Shown: positions 42,466-50,476 of the stretch, in pieces
How the letters are laid out: each line of letters begins with the position of its first letter
Numbering within the stretch: position 1 is the stretch's first letter
The notes under the pieces: model-generated
Seen by the model: the letters and a program-made list of their open reading frames with translations, nothing else
Databases searched by the model: none
What the model was told of the DNA's origin: nothing
Program-made: the position numbers and the translations under genes
Assembly (NCBI RefSeq): GCF_003308995.1
Contig: NZ_QFFJ01000002.1
Coordinates: forward strand, 2,852,001-2,916,000
Source of the DNA: Chitinophaga flava
GTDB taxonomy: Bacteria; Bacteroidota; Bacteroidia; Chitinophagales; Chitinophagaceae
Reading direction: 5' to 3'
Length of the DNA stretch: 64,000 nucleotides

Positions 42466-43860
42466 ATGATTGGAAATAAACGATGGCTGATCCTGCTTTT
42501 GCTGGCCGGTGTGTTTGCAACACCCGCAAAAGCACAGCAGGTACTGACCCTCAAGGATGCTATACAAACGGCTGTAAATAATTATGGTACCATTAAGGCC
42601 AAATCCAGCTATGCAGCAGCTTCCAAAACGAGTGTGGAACAAGCCAAACGGGACTACCTCCCTAATCTGAACGTATCAGCGCAACAGAACTACGGTACCA
42701 TCAACGGCCAGAACGGGCCACTGTACGGCTTTGGCGGATTAGGCGTTGCCTCTTCCGGTGCTGCTATGCCCGACCAGAACTGGAATGCCGCCTTCGGTAG
42801 TTTATACCTGACTAATATTAACTGGGACTTCTTTGCTTTTGGCCGCGCCAAGGAAAAGATCAAAACAGCCCAGGCGGTGGCCGACCGTGACAGCAAAGAC
42901 TGGCACCAGGAAATCTTCCAGCACGAAGTGAAGGTGGCAGCTGCTTATTTAAATCTGGTAGCAGCACAGAAGCTGACACTGTCTTATCAGAAAAACCTGA
43001 GCAGGGCAGACACCTTCCGGCAGGTGGTAGTCACCCGCGTAAAAAACGGACTGAGTGCCGGTGTGGATTCCTCACAGGCCAATGCTGAAGTGTCCAGTGC
43101 AAAGATCGCACTCACCAGAGCCATCGACTTTGAACAGACACAATCCAATCTGCTGGCCCAGCTGATGGGTGTGCCTCCAGCCAGTTTCAGCCTCGATACC
43201 TTTTTTGTGTCCCGTGTGCCGGCATTCCTCAACGATACCACCGATGTACAAAACCATCCTCTGATGCAATGGTACAAAAGCCGTATCGCGCTGAGCGACG
43301 AACAATCCAAATACTACAAAACCTTCAGCTATCCTGTGTTTTCACTGGTGGGCGTGCTGCAGACAAGAGGCTCCGGTTTTGAGCAGGGATATGGTCCGCT
43401 GAAATCAGACGCCTATACGCAGGGATACTGGGATGGCGTAAAACCTACCCGCACCAATTATCTGATAGGCGTTGGCGTTACCTGGAACCTCACACAGCCG
43501 CTGCGTATCGCAAAGCAAGTGAGAGCACAGAAGCAGATCAGTACAGGGTTACAGGCAGAATACGATCTGACAGGGCAACAGCTGCGTGCTCAACTGCAAC
43601 TGTCGGATACCAAAATTGCCAATGCCCTCGACAATTACCGGGAAGTGCCTGCACAGGTAAAAGCCGCATCAGACGCTTACCTGCAGAAATCTGTCCTCTA
43701 CCGCAACGGACTTACCAATCTGGTAGATGTGACACAGGCGCTGTATGTGCTCATCAGAGCAGAAACAGACAGAGACATCGCCTACAGCAACGTGTGGCAG
43801 GCCCTGCTCCTGAAAGCTTCTGCCTCCGGTGATTTTAACCTGTTTCAAAAAGAACTCTAA
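42466..43860 (+). CDS. TolC-family outer-membrane efflux protein
   Basis: From ATG 42466 (464 residues), which gives a clean signal peptide ('RWLILLLLAGVFATPAKAQQ'). Two homologous OEP halves are visible: 'LTLKDAIQTAVNNYGTIKAK' with 'KVAAAYLNLVAAQKLTLSYQ', and 'LQLSDTKIANALDNYREVPA' with 'YLQKSVLYRNGLTNLVDVTQ'. It forms the outer-membrane duct of the tripartite pump encoded by the next two genes. An upstream in-frame ATG at 42400 would add 22 residues before the signal and overlaps the regulatory site. Confidence 0.92.
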   Translation: MIGNKRWLILLLLAGVFATPAKAQQVLTLKDAIQTAVNNYGTIKAKSSYAAASKTSVEQAKRDYLPNLNVSAQQNYGTINGQNGPLYGFGGLGVASSGAAMPDQNWNAAFGSLYLTNINWDFFAFGRAKEKIKTAQAVADRDSKDWHQEIFQHEVKVAAAYLNLVAAQKLTLSYQKNLSRADTFRQVVVTRVKNGLSAGVDSSQANAEVSSAKIALTRAIDFEQTQSNLLAQLMGVPPASFSLDTFFVSRVPAFLNDTTDVQNHPLMQWYKSRIALSDEQSKYYKTFSYPVFSLVGVLQTRGSGFEQGYGPLKSDAYTQGYWDGVKPTRTNYLIGVGVTWNLTQPLRIAKQVRAQKQISTGLQAEYDLTGQQLRAQLQLSDTKIANALDNYREVPAQVKAASDAYLQKSVLYRNGLTNLVDVTQALYVLIRAETDRDIAYSNVWQALLLKASASGDFNLFQKEL

Positions 43861-43931
43861 CGGTTGGATATAGGTGGCCGGCATATAATAACCGTCGGCC
43901 ATAGACAAATGACATTTCATAAACAGATAGT

Positions 43932-46900
43932 ATGAACCTTATTCGTTTCGCACTTCGTAAACCCATCACTATCCTGGTGATGGTGGCGGCACTGTTCTTC
44001 TTCGGTATCAAAGCGGTCACCACGATCAAAATTGATATCTTCCCGAAGCTGGACATGCCGGTGATTTATCTCTCGCATCCATTTGGTGGTTACACTGCCA
44101 CCCAGATGGAATCTTTCTTCGGTAAACAATATATCAATATCCTGTTGTTTGTAAACGGGGTGAAAAGTGTGGAAACGAAGAACATACAAGGATTGACGCT
44201 GATCAAAATCAACTTCTATCCGGGTACCAACATGGCCCAGGCTGCTGCTGAGGTGAGCGCCTTTTCCAACCGTATCCAGGCCATCTTTCCACCTGGCTCC
44301 AATCCGCCTTTCATCATACGTTTCGACGCCTCCACCTTGCCGGTAGGACAACTGGTACTCAGCAGTGACAAACGCAGCAACAACGAACTGCTCGATATGG
44401 CCAACGTATACGTACGTTCGTCCTTTACCTCTATCCCCGGTCTGGTTGGTTCTACTCCCTTTGGTGGTAACCTGCGTACAGTCGTGATCAAGGCAGACCC
44501 GGAGCTGCTGCGCTCCCATAATATGACACCAGACCAGCTGGTAGAAGCCCTGCGCCTCAATAACCAGACCGCTCCCTCCGGGAACGTGCGCATTGGTAGC
44601 AAAAACTATATTACCCCCACCAATACCACTATCAAAAACATAAAGGATTTTGAAGATATTCCCTTATTTAAAAACGGAGTACAGAACCTGTACCTCCGTG
44701 ATGTGGCCTCAGTAGAAGACGGTGCCGACGTGAGCACCAGCTATGCATTGATCAACGGCAAACGCTCTGTGTATATCAGCATCGCCAAAGCAGCCGATGC
44801 CTCTACCTGGGAAGTAGTACAGAATTTGAAAAAGGCAATGCCCAAAATACAAGCCCAGCTGCCCGAAGATGTGAAACTGAGCTACGAATTTGACCAGTCC
44901 ACCTATGTGATCAATTCCGTGAAAAGCCTGTTGTCTGAGGGTGTGATCGGCGCGATCCTCACCGGTTTAATGGTGTTGTTGTTCCTTGGAGATGCCCGCG
45001 GCGCGCTGATCGTTATCCTCACCATCCCTACGTCCATCATCTCCGGTATCCTCTTCCTGAGCCTCTTTGGTCAAACGATCAATATCATGACCCTGAGCGG
45101 CCTGGCACTGGCCATCGGTATTCTGGTAGATGAAAGTACCGTGACGATCGAAAATATCCACCAGCACCTGGACCTCGGCAAACCCAAGTCCCTGGCCATC
45201 TGGGATGCTTGTAAGGAGATCGCTTTCCCTAAACTGCTCATTCTCTTCTGTATCCTGGCCGTATTTGCGCCTGCCTTTACCATGGGCGGCATACCCGGCT
45301 CTCTGTTCCTGCCACTGGCACTGGCTATCGGTTTCAGCATGGTCGTGTCTTATTTCCTGGCACAAACTTTTGTACCGGTGATGGCCAACTGGATCATGAA
45401 AACCAAACACCACAAAAAGAAAGACGGTTCTGTAATGACCGACCAGGAAGAGTTTGCAGCCGGTGGCCTTACCGCCGAAGGAGAAGGCAATACCTGGGGC
45501 CAGAAAAAAGCTTTGGTGGAAAGGGAAGACAGCAACCGTGACGGAAAAATCAGCCGTTTCGAAAGGATACGTGCCCGTTACCTCCGCTTTATAGATCGCA
45601 TGATGCCTTACCGAAAAGTAATCGTAACCGCTTACCTGCTCATCGTCGGACTGATCGTAGTTTTCCAGATGGGCCTCATCGGAAGGGACGTACTGCCTAA
45701 AGTAAATGGTGGCCAGTTCCAGGTAAGGCTGCGCCAGCCGGATGGTACCCGCATCGAGGAAACAGAGAAAAAAACGATAGAGGTAGTCAATGCGGTCAAC
45801 GATATCGTTGGTAAAGAAAATGTGTCCATCACCTCCGCATTTGTGGGTACACACCCGCAGCTGTTCTCTACGGCACCTATCTTCCTCTGGATGGCAGGCC
45901 CTCATGAATCAGTAGTGCAGGTGGCCTTAAAAGAAGATTATCATACCAATCTCGACGAGCTGAAAGATAAGATCAGAGACCGGGTAAATAAGATAGACCC
46001 TGTCATGAAACTCTCTTTCGAACCCATCGAGCTGACCGATAAAATATTGAGCCAGGGCTCACCTACACCTATCGAGGTACGTTTTGCCGGAAGAAATAAA
46101 AAGGTGAACGAAGAGTACGCAAGGAAAATGGTGGCGAAGCTGAAGGAGATCCCTTACCTGCGTGATGTACAGCTTGGGCAGTCTGTTAACTACCCCGCGC
46201 TCAACATCAATATCGACAGGGTAAGGGCGGCACAGCTGGGTGTAGACGTAGGGGACGTGTCCCGCTCACTCATTGCCAGCACATCCTCTTCCAGGCTGAC
46301 AGAAAAAAATATCTGGGTAGATGAAAAAGCCGGACTGAGCTACAACGTACAGGTACAGGTGCCGGAAAATAAACTGGCTTCTCAAAATGACATAGGAGAG
46401 ATACCTTTGCTGAAGAATTCATCCAGACCTATTCTGAGCGATGTGGCTTCTATCAGTCCTGAAACCACCTATGGAGAAAATGACAACCTGGGCGCCCTGC
46501 CGATACTAACGGTAACGGCTAATCTGAATAAAAAAGACCTGGGTGATGCATCTAAAGATGTGCAGAAAGCCATTAACTCCCTGGGTGAGTTGCCACGTGG
46601 GCTAAATGTTGAGCTGATCGGGTTGAGCAGTACGCTCGGTGATACCCTGGGCAGTTTGCAGAGTGGTCTGATGGTAGCGGTAGTAGTGATATTCCTGATG
46701 CTGGCGGCCAACTTCCAGTCGTTTAAAGTATCTGCGATCGTATTGGCCACTGTGCCGGCTGTACTGCTGGGGTCTTTATCACTGCTGATGATGACCGGTT
46801 CTACGCTGAACCTGCAATCCTACATGGGTATGATCATGTCGGTAGGGGTATCTATCTCCAATGCCGTACTGTTGATCACCAATGCAGAGCAGATCAGGAA

Positions 46901-47204
46901 GACCAACGGTAATGCGCTGGTATCGGCCAAAGAAGCGGCTGCACTGCGTATGCGTCCTATTGCGATGACAGCATTGGCCATGGTGGTAGGTATGATCCCG
47001 ATGGCCAGTGGGCTGGGTGAAGCCGGCGACCAGTCATCACCACTGGGTCGTGCTGTAGTAGGAGGGCTGATTGCCTCTACTTTCGCAGCCCTGTTTATTT
47101 TACCGCTGGCATTTGCCTGGGGACAGGGAAAAGCCACTACACAAAGTGTTTCGCTTGATCCGGAAGATGAAGAAAGTATACATTTTATTCCCATGAAAGC
47201 ATAA
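43932..47204 (+). CDS. RND efflux transporter (AcrB/HAE1-like) with EF-hand loop
   Basis: A 1090-residue inner-membrane pump subunit with the usual 12-helix RND plan: 'NLIRFALRKPITILVMVAAL' at the N-terminus, two large periplasmic loops and helices containing 'LSGLALAIGILVDESTVTIE' (TM4) and 'GMIMSVGVSISNAVLLITNA' (TM10). The central cytoplasmic linker is about 50 residues longer than in AcrB and carries a perfect EF-hand loop, DSNRDGKISRFE, at residues 533-544. The proton-relay positions are unusual: the AcrB Asp pair is D400-E401 here, and the AcrB TM10 Lys is replaced by Ser976. Gene order TolC-RND-MFP is the reverse of the common MFP-RND-TolC. The substrate is unknown. Confidence 0.92.
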   Translation: MNLIRFALRKPITILVMVAALFFFGIKAVTTIKIDIFPKLDMPVIYLSHPFGGYTATQMESFFGKQYINILLFVNGVKSVETKNIQGLTLIKINFYPGTNMAQAAAEVSAFSNRIQAIFPPGSNPPFIIRFDASTLPVGQLVLSSDKRSNNELLDMANVYVRSSFTSIPGLVGSTPFGGNLRTVVIKADPELLRSHNMTPDQLVEALRLNNQTAPSGNVRIGSKNYITPTNTTIKNIKDFEDIPLFKNGVQNLYLRDVASVEDGADVSTSYALINGKRSVYISIAKAADASTWEVVQNLKKAMPKIQAQLPEDVKLSYEFDQSTYVINSVKSLLSEGVIGAILTGLMVLLFLGDARGALIVILTIPTSIISGILFLSLFGQTINIMTLSGLALAIGILVDESTVTIENIHQHLDLGKPKSLAIWDACKEIAFPKLLILFCILAVFAPAFTMGGIPGSLFLPLALAIGFSMVVSYFLAQTFVPVMANWIMKTKHHKKKDGSVMTDQEEFAAGGLTAEGEGNTWGQKKALVEREDSNRDGKISRFERIRARYLRFIDRMMPYRKVIVTAYLLIVGLIVVFQMGLIGRDVLPKVNGGQFQVRLRQPDGTRIEETEKKTIEVVNAVNDIVGKENVSITSAFVGTHPQLFSTAPIFLWMAGPHESVVQVALKEDYHTNLDELKDKIRDRVNKIDPVMKLSFEPIELTDKILSQGSPTPIEVRFAGRNKKVNEEYARKMVAKLKEIPYLRDVQLGQSVNYPALNINIDRVRAAQLGVDVGDVSRSLIASTSSSRLTEKNIWVDEKAGLSYNVQVQVPENKLASQNDIGEIPLLKNSSRPILSDVASISPETTYGENDNLGALPILTVTANLNKKDLGDASKDVQKAINSLGELPRGLNVELIGLSSTLGDTLGSLQSGLMVAVVVIFLMLAANFQSFKVSAIVLATVPAVLLGSLSLLMMTGSTLNLQSYMGMIMSVGVSISNAVLLITNAEQIRKTNGNALVSAKEAAALRMRPIAMTALAMVVGMIPMASGLGEAGDQSSPLGRAVVGGLIASTFAALFILPLAFAWGQGKATTQSVSLDPEDEESIHFIPMKA

Positions 47205-47233
47205 CCGGAAAAGCAGTCAGTATAAATAATACC

Positions 47234-48400
47234 ATGAGAATCACAGGAAATAAAAATCGTTTTATGAAACCAGCATCAAAATTTGCCCTCATATTTTTAT
47301 CCGTTGGCGTGTCTGCTGCCGCCCTGCAAAGCTGTGGCTCTTCAGAGGCCAGGGATGACAAGGAGCACAAGGAAGGAGCTGCAGCTGCCGCTCCGGCCCT
47401 GGAAGCCTTCACCCTGCAACAGGGACAACTGTCATCTTCAATAAAAATTCCAGGTGAATTGGTGGCTTTCCAACGGGTAGACCTATACGCTAAAGTGAGC
47501 AGCTTCGTCAGAAAATTATATGTAGATGTAGGTAGTGAAGTGAAGGCTGGCCAGCTGCTGGTGACCATGGAAGCACCCGAGCTGAACTCCCAGCTCTCCG
47601 GAGCTGAGTCCAGACTCAAATCCCAGGAAGCTATCTACCTGTCTAGCAAAGCTACATACGACCGTTTGCTGGAGACCAGCAAAACCCCCGGTACCGTTTC
47701 ACAGAACGACCTCGATATCGCTTTCGCCAAACAGAAGTCAGACCTGGCACAGCTGGAGGCGGCCAAAGCATCTTACCGCGAAGTGGGAGATACCCGAAAC
47801 TACCTGGAGATCAGAGCGCCGTTCAATGGTGTTATCAGCAAAAGAAATGTGAGTGCCGGCGCTTATGTGGGCCCTGCGGGTAAAGGCTCTGATATGCCGA
47901 TATTCACCCTGCAGGAGCAGAAAAAACTCCGTCTGGTGGTAAGCATCCCTGAAGCATACAATAGTTATCTCAGTCATAGCAGTGAAGTGAAATTCACTAC
48001 CAAGTCCCTGCCAAACGACGTGTTTACCGCCAAAGTGAGCAGGCTGTCCGGTGCCCTCGATGAAAGACTGCGTTCTCAGAGTATCGAGATGGACGTGACC
48101 AACGAAGAGAAAAAACTGCTGCCCGGTATGGTAGCTGAAGTAGCGATCCCGCTCACCGGCAGCGACAAGGCTTTTGTAGTGCCTTCCAAAGCAGTGCTCA
48201 ATTCCACCCAGGGCGTATATGTGATCAAGGTAGTGAATAGCAAAGCCGTATGGGTGCCGGTAAAAACAGGCCGCAAGGCAGATGATCAGACCGAAGTATT
48301 TGGCGACCTATCCATCAATGATACCGTCATTAAAATAGCCAGTGAGGAAATCAGAGACAGTTCAGTTATCAAACATATCAACGTGACAGGCATTAAATAA
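47234..48400 (+). CDS. Periplasmic adaptor (membrane-fusion) lipoprotein of the RND pump
   Basis: A 388-residue HlyD/AcrA-like adaptor. A second ATG at 47264 gives a neat lipoprotein signal ('KFALIFLSVGVSAAALQSC') and may be the true start. The biotinyl-lipoyl-like half motifs are 'LYAKVSSFVRKLYVDVGSEV' and 'LEIRAPFNGVISKRNVSAGA', with a coiled-coil hairpin between them (about 115-175). A beta-barrel domain and a membrane-proximal domain follow. It links the RND subunit to the TolC-like protein and starts 29 bp after the RND gene. A strong terminator follows. Confidence 0.92.
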   Translation: MRITGNKNRFMKPASKFALIFLSVGVSAAALQSCGSSEARDDKEHKEGAAAAAPALEAFTLQQGQLSSSIKIPGELVAFQRVDLYAKVSSFVRKLYVDVGSEVKAGQLLVTMEAPELNSQLSGAESRLKSQEAIYLSSKATYDRLLETSKTPGTVSQNDLDIAFAKQKSDLAQLEAAKASYREVGDTRNYLEIRAPFNGVISKRNVSAGAYVGPAGKGSDMPIFTLQEQKKLRLVVSIPEAYNSYLSHSSEVKFTTKSLPNDVFTAKVSRLSGALDERLRSQSIEMDVTNEEKKLLPGMVAEVAIPLTGSDKAFVVPSKAVLNSTQGVYVIKVVNSKAVWVPVKTGRKADDQTEVFGDLSINDTVIKIASEEIRDSSVIKHINVTGIK

Positions 48401-48431
48401 CAGCCCGGAACTTACACTGGTATATTTTATC

Positions 48432-48457
48432 AGCCCTCATGCAGTTGCATGGGGGCT
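48432..48457 (+). terminator. Terminator after the efflux operon
   Basis: AGCCCTCATGC at 48432-48442 pairs with GCATGGGGGCT at 48447-48457 with one mismatch around a 4-nt loop, followed by TTTTTTAT. It lies between converging transcripts and may serve both. Confidence 0.85.
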
Positions 48458-48460
48458 TTT

Positions 48461-49276
48461 TTATGACTGAAAAGCAGGCCGTAAATACGAAAGGGCAAGA
48501 TCCTGGCGCAGTTGCTGCATGAATAGGGATAATTTTGTATCGGCATCCAGCGTCAGTATTTGATCACAACAGTATTCATCTAACTTGTATGTTTCATAAT
48601 AATGCAGGATGGCATTCGAGTAACAGGTGATGTAAATAAGACAATCAGGATGAATACGGCGGATCATATGTGTAGCCCTGTTGATAATACCAAAATCTCC
48701 TTTTCGGTTATGACAATGGAGTATTACAAAATCTGGCATCTGGTCCTGAAACAATGACTCGAAATCGTCCGTTACCTCGATGATGGTAGCTTGTATTCCT
48801 CTTTCCTTCATATGATTTGAGATGAGTTCATTGATTCTGTCTCCTATTCCGATCATTCCTTTCAGGGACGTGATCATCCATTTATTGAATAACCGTTGTT
48901 TTCTTTTGGCTAACAACATGCGGAAGAGGTCAGGAGGGGCAGGATTCTCCGAAAAGCCTTCCAGTGCAAAATCGTATAACGCTTTTGGAATCTCTCTGTA
49001 TAACGTCAGATCAGGATTGGAAGGGAAGCGGTGTATCATGATCGTACAGCCGGGCTGGTATATCCGGAGGGCCGATGTCATTTTTCTGAGCCTCCGGAGT
49101 TGTCTCCATGACTGATCATTGCACTCCAGTATTGCCAGGTCGAACCGACCGGAAGGACATTGTTGGATGATGTTACGATGAGACTGGAACAGATGAAGGT
49201 CCTGCTGTTTTTTTTCGATAAAATAACTGATATAAGGACCTGGATTTTTACCAGGATAAAAACAAAGGATACGCAT
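48461..49276 (-). CDS. Hypothetical protein with two receiver-like (Rossmann-type) domains
   Basis: A 271-residue soluble protein. The N-terminal part ('RILCFYPGKNPGPYISYFIE', 'RFDLAILECNDQSWRQLRRL', 'GCTIMIHRF') and the C-terminal part ('GIQATIIEVTDDFESLFQDQ', 'PDFVILHCHNRKGDFGII', 'DCLIYITCYSNA') both follow the alternating strand-helix pattern of response-regulator receivers, but the expected phospho-acceptor Asp and Lys are missing or displaced. It starts 1 bp after the next upstream gene and belongs to a three-gene unit with an Hpt-domain protein. A pseudo-receiver role is inference. Confidence 0.5.
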   Translation of the reverse strand: MRILCFYPGKNPGPYISYFIEKKQQDLHLFQSHRNIIQQCPSGRFDLAILECNDQSWRQLRRLRKMTSALRIYQPGCTIMIHRFPSNPDLTLYREIPKALYDFALEGFSENPAPPDLFRMLLAKRKQRLFNKWMITSLKGMIGIGDRINELISNHMKERGIQATIIEVTDDFESLFQDQMPDFVILHCHNRKGDFGIINRATHMIRRIHPDCLIYITCYSNAILHYYETYKLDEYCCDQILTLDADTKLSLFMQQLRQDLALSYLRPAFQS

Positions 49277-49277
49277 G

Positions 49278-49823
49278 TTATAAATGGCTTTGCTCCAGCG
49301 ATTGGCGCATTTGGTGAACAGACCTGCTAATACCTTTGCTCAGTAGGTCCTGGTCGGCTGAAATGAGGTTAATAGCATCCAGTAAATCTTCCGGATTATA
49401 TTCCATAGATGATTCAAGCGTGAGCATGATGTTAAGCAGGCTGCTTTTTACAATATGAGCATGACCACCATAGGGCGTACTGTCAAAATAGTGCCTGGAG
49501 CCGGAATAGGTGTTGATGAGTTCCTCCCGGAGCTGGTACAGGGCAGATAGTTTTCTGCTTCTGCTCATGTTATGGGAAGTGTAAATGTATACCCGCAACT
49601 GGTCCTTGATGCGTTGTACAATAGATATATACTGCCGCAGGGTTTCGTCTAATTGATTGATGTGGGTTGTACTGGTGTTTAAAATGTAAGTACTTACCAG
49701 TTTGTTTTTTTCGCTTTTCTCCTGTCGTTCTATGGTTTTCCGTTTACTCAACGTTTTAAAGACAGTTGTGAAAATGGAAGTTGTGCTATTGATAGCTGTT
49801 GTACATAACTTTAATAGGTCCAT
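49278..49823 (-). CDS. Hypothetical helical protein
   Basis: A 181-residue protein that looks almost wholly alpha-helical, with basic and glutamate-rich N-terminal helix ('TLSKRKTIERQEKSEKNKLV'), a helical core ('LDETLRQYISIVQRIKDQLR', 'SRKLSALYQLREELINTYSG') and a Leu-rich end ('VHQMRQSLEQSHL'). No known domain is recognised. It lies between the Hpt gene (9 bp) and the pseudo-receiver gene (1 bp), so it is surely co-transcribed with them. Confidence 0.5.
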   Translation of the reverse strand: MDLLKLCTTAINSTTSIFTTVFKTLSKRKTIERQEKSEKNKLVSTYILNTSTTHINQLDETLRQYISIVQRIKDQLRVYIYTSHNMSRSRKLSALYQLREELINTYSGSRHYFDSTPYGGHAHIVKSSLLNIMLTLESSMEYNPEDLLDAINLISADQDLLSKGISRSVHQMRQSLEQSHL

Positions 49824-49832
49824 ATGCTATTT

Positions 49833-50222
49833 TTAATGGCCGGCGACAAATAATTTCATTCTGTTTATTTCCTCACGGACATAGGGTATGGCTGCTAATA
49901 AAGCAGATTGTATGTTATAGAAATCGGTAACCGCTGTATCGGTATCCTGAAATATAAGTTTGGTTTCCAGTTGCTGAATCTGGTGAGAAAGCGGTAGTAG
50001 TCCTACCATACTCGGGTTGGGGTCCAGTTTGTGCAGATGGAACCTCACCCGGTCCCAGTTTGCAGCCTCCACATGCAGGCTGATACTGATTAAATCAGGA
50101 GCGGTTATCTCACAGAATATTTCAAATAAGCCTATCGCGTATGAAATGTTGTTCTCATATAGTTCCTGTAAAAAGTCATTATCGAAGTATTCGCTGAACT
50201 GAAAAACAGGGTCCTTATCCAT
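49833..50222 (-). CDS. Hpt-domain-like phosphotransfer protein
   Basis: A 129-residue four-helix protein resembling a histidine-phosphotransfer domain. 'AANWDRVRFHLHKLDPNPSM' followed by VGLLPL matches the Hpt pattern (W..l...aHkLK.s...vG...L), with the His of HKLD as the probable phospho-acceptor (around residue 68). The canonical Lys after HKL is Asp here, which is unusual. It is the first gene of the three-gene unit and is divergent from vgrG. It may link this unit to an unknown hybrid kinase. Confidence 0.6.
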   Translation of the reverse strand: MDKDPVFQFSEYFDNDFLQELYENNISYAIGLFEIFCEITAPDLISISLHVEAANWDRVRFHLHKLDPNPSMVGLLPLSHQIQQLETKLIFQDTDTAVTDFYNIQSALLAAIPYVREEINRMKLFVAGH

Positions 50223-50476
50223 GGATGATCATATTGTAAAAGCAATATGCATTTTGATCGGAAAAGATCTGTTTATGACATCCTAATTTATCCGTATTAA
50301 CAAATAATGATTATATTTATTCTTAATGTGATTTTAATTATTTTAAATGACTTATCTTAGGACTCCAAAGCAATAGGATGTTATTTGACTAAACCATTTC
50401 TTTACTATGACCAGATATTTGTCTTAACCCGTTGTCAGTAACCTGCAATCATTCATCAGTTTAATCCTGCGTTAAC

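Noticed and set aside
44967..45905. Long open frame (312 codons) on the minus strand
   Set aside because: It lies wholly antisense to the RND transporter gene. Its translation is rich in His, Asp and Gln with no domain, as expected for a shadow of a membrane-protein gene.
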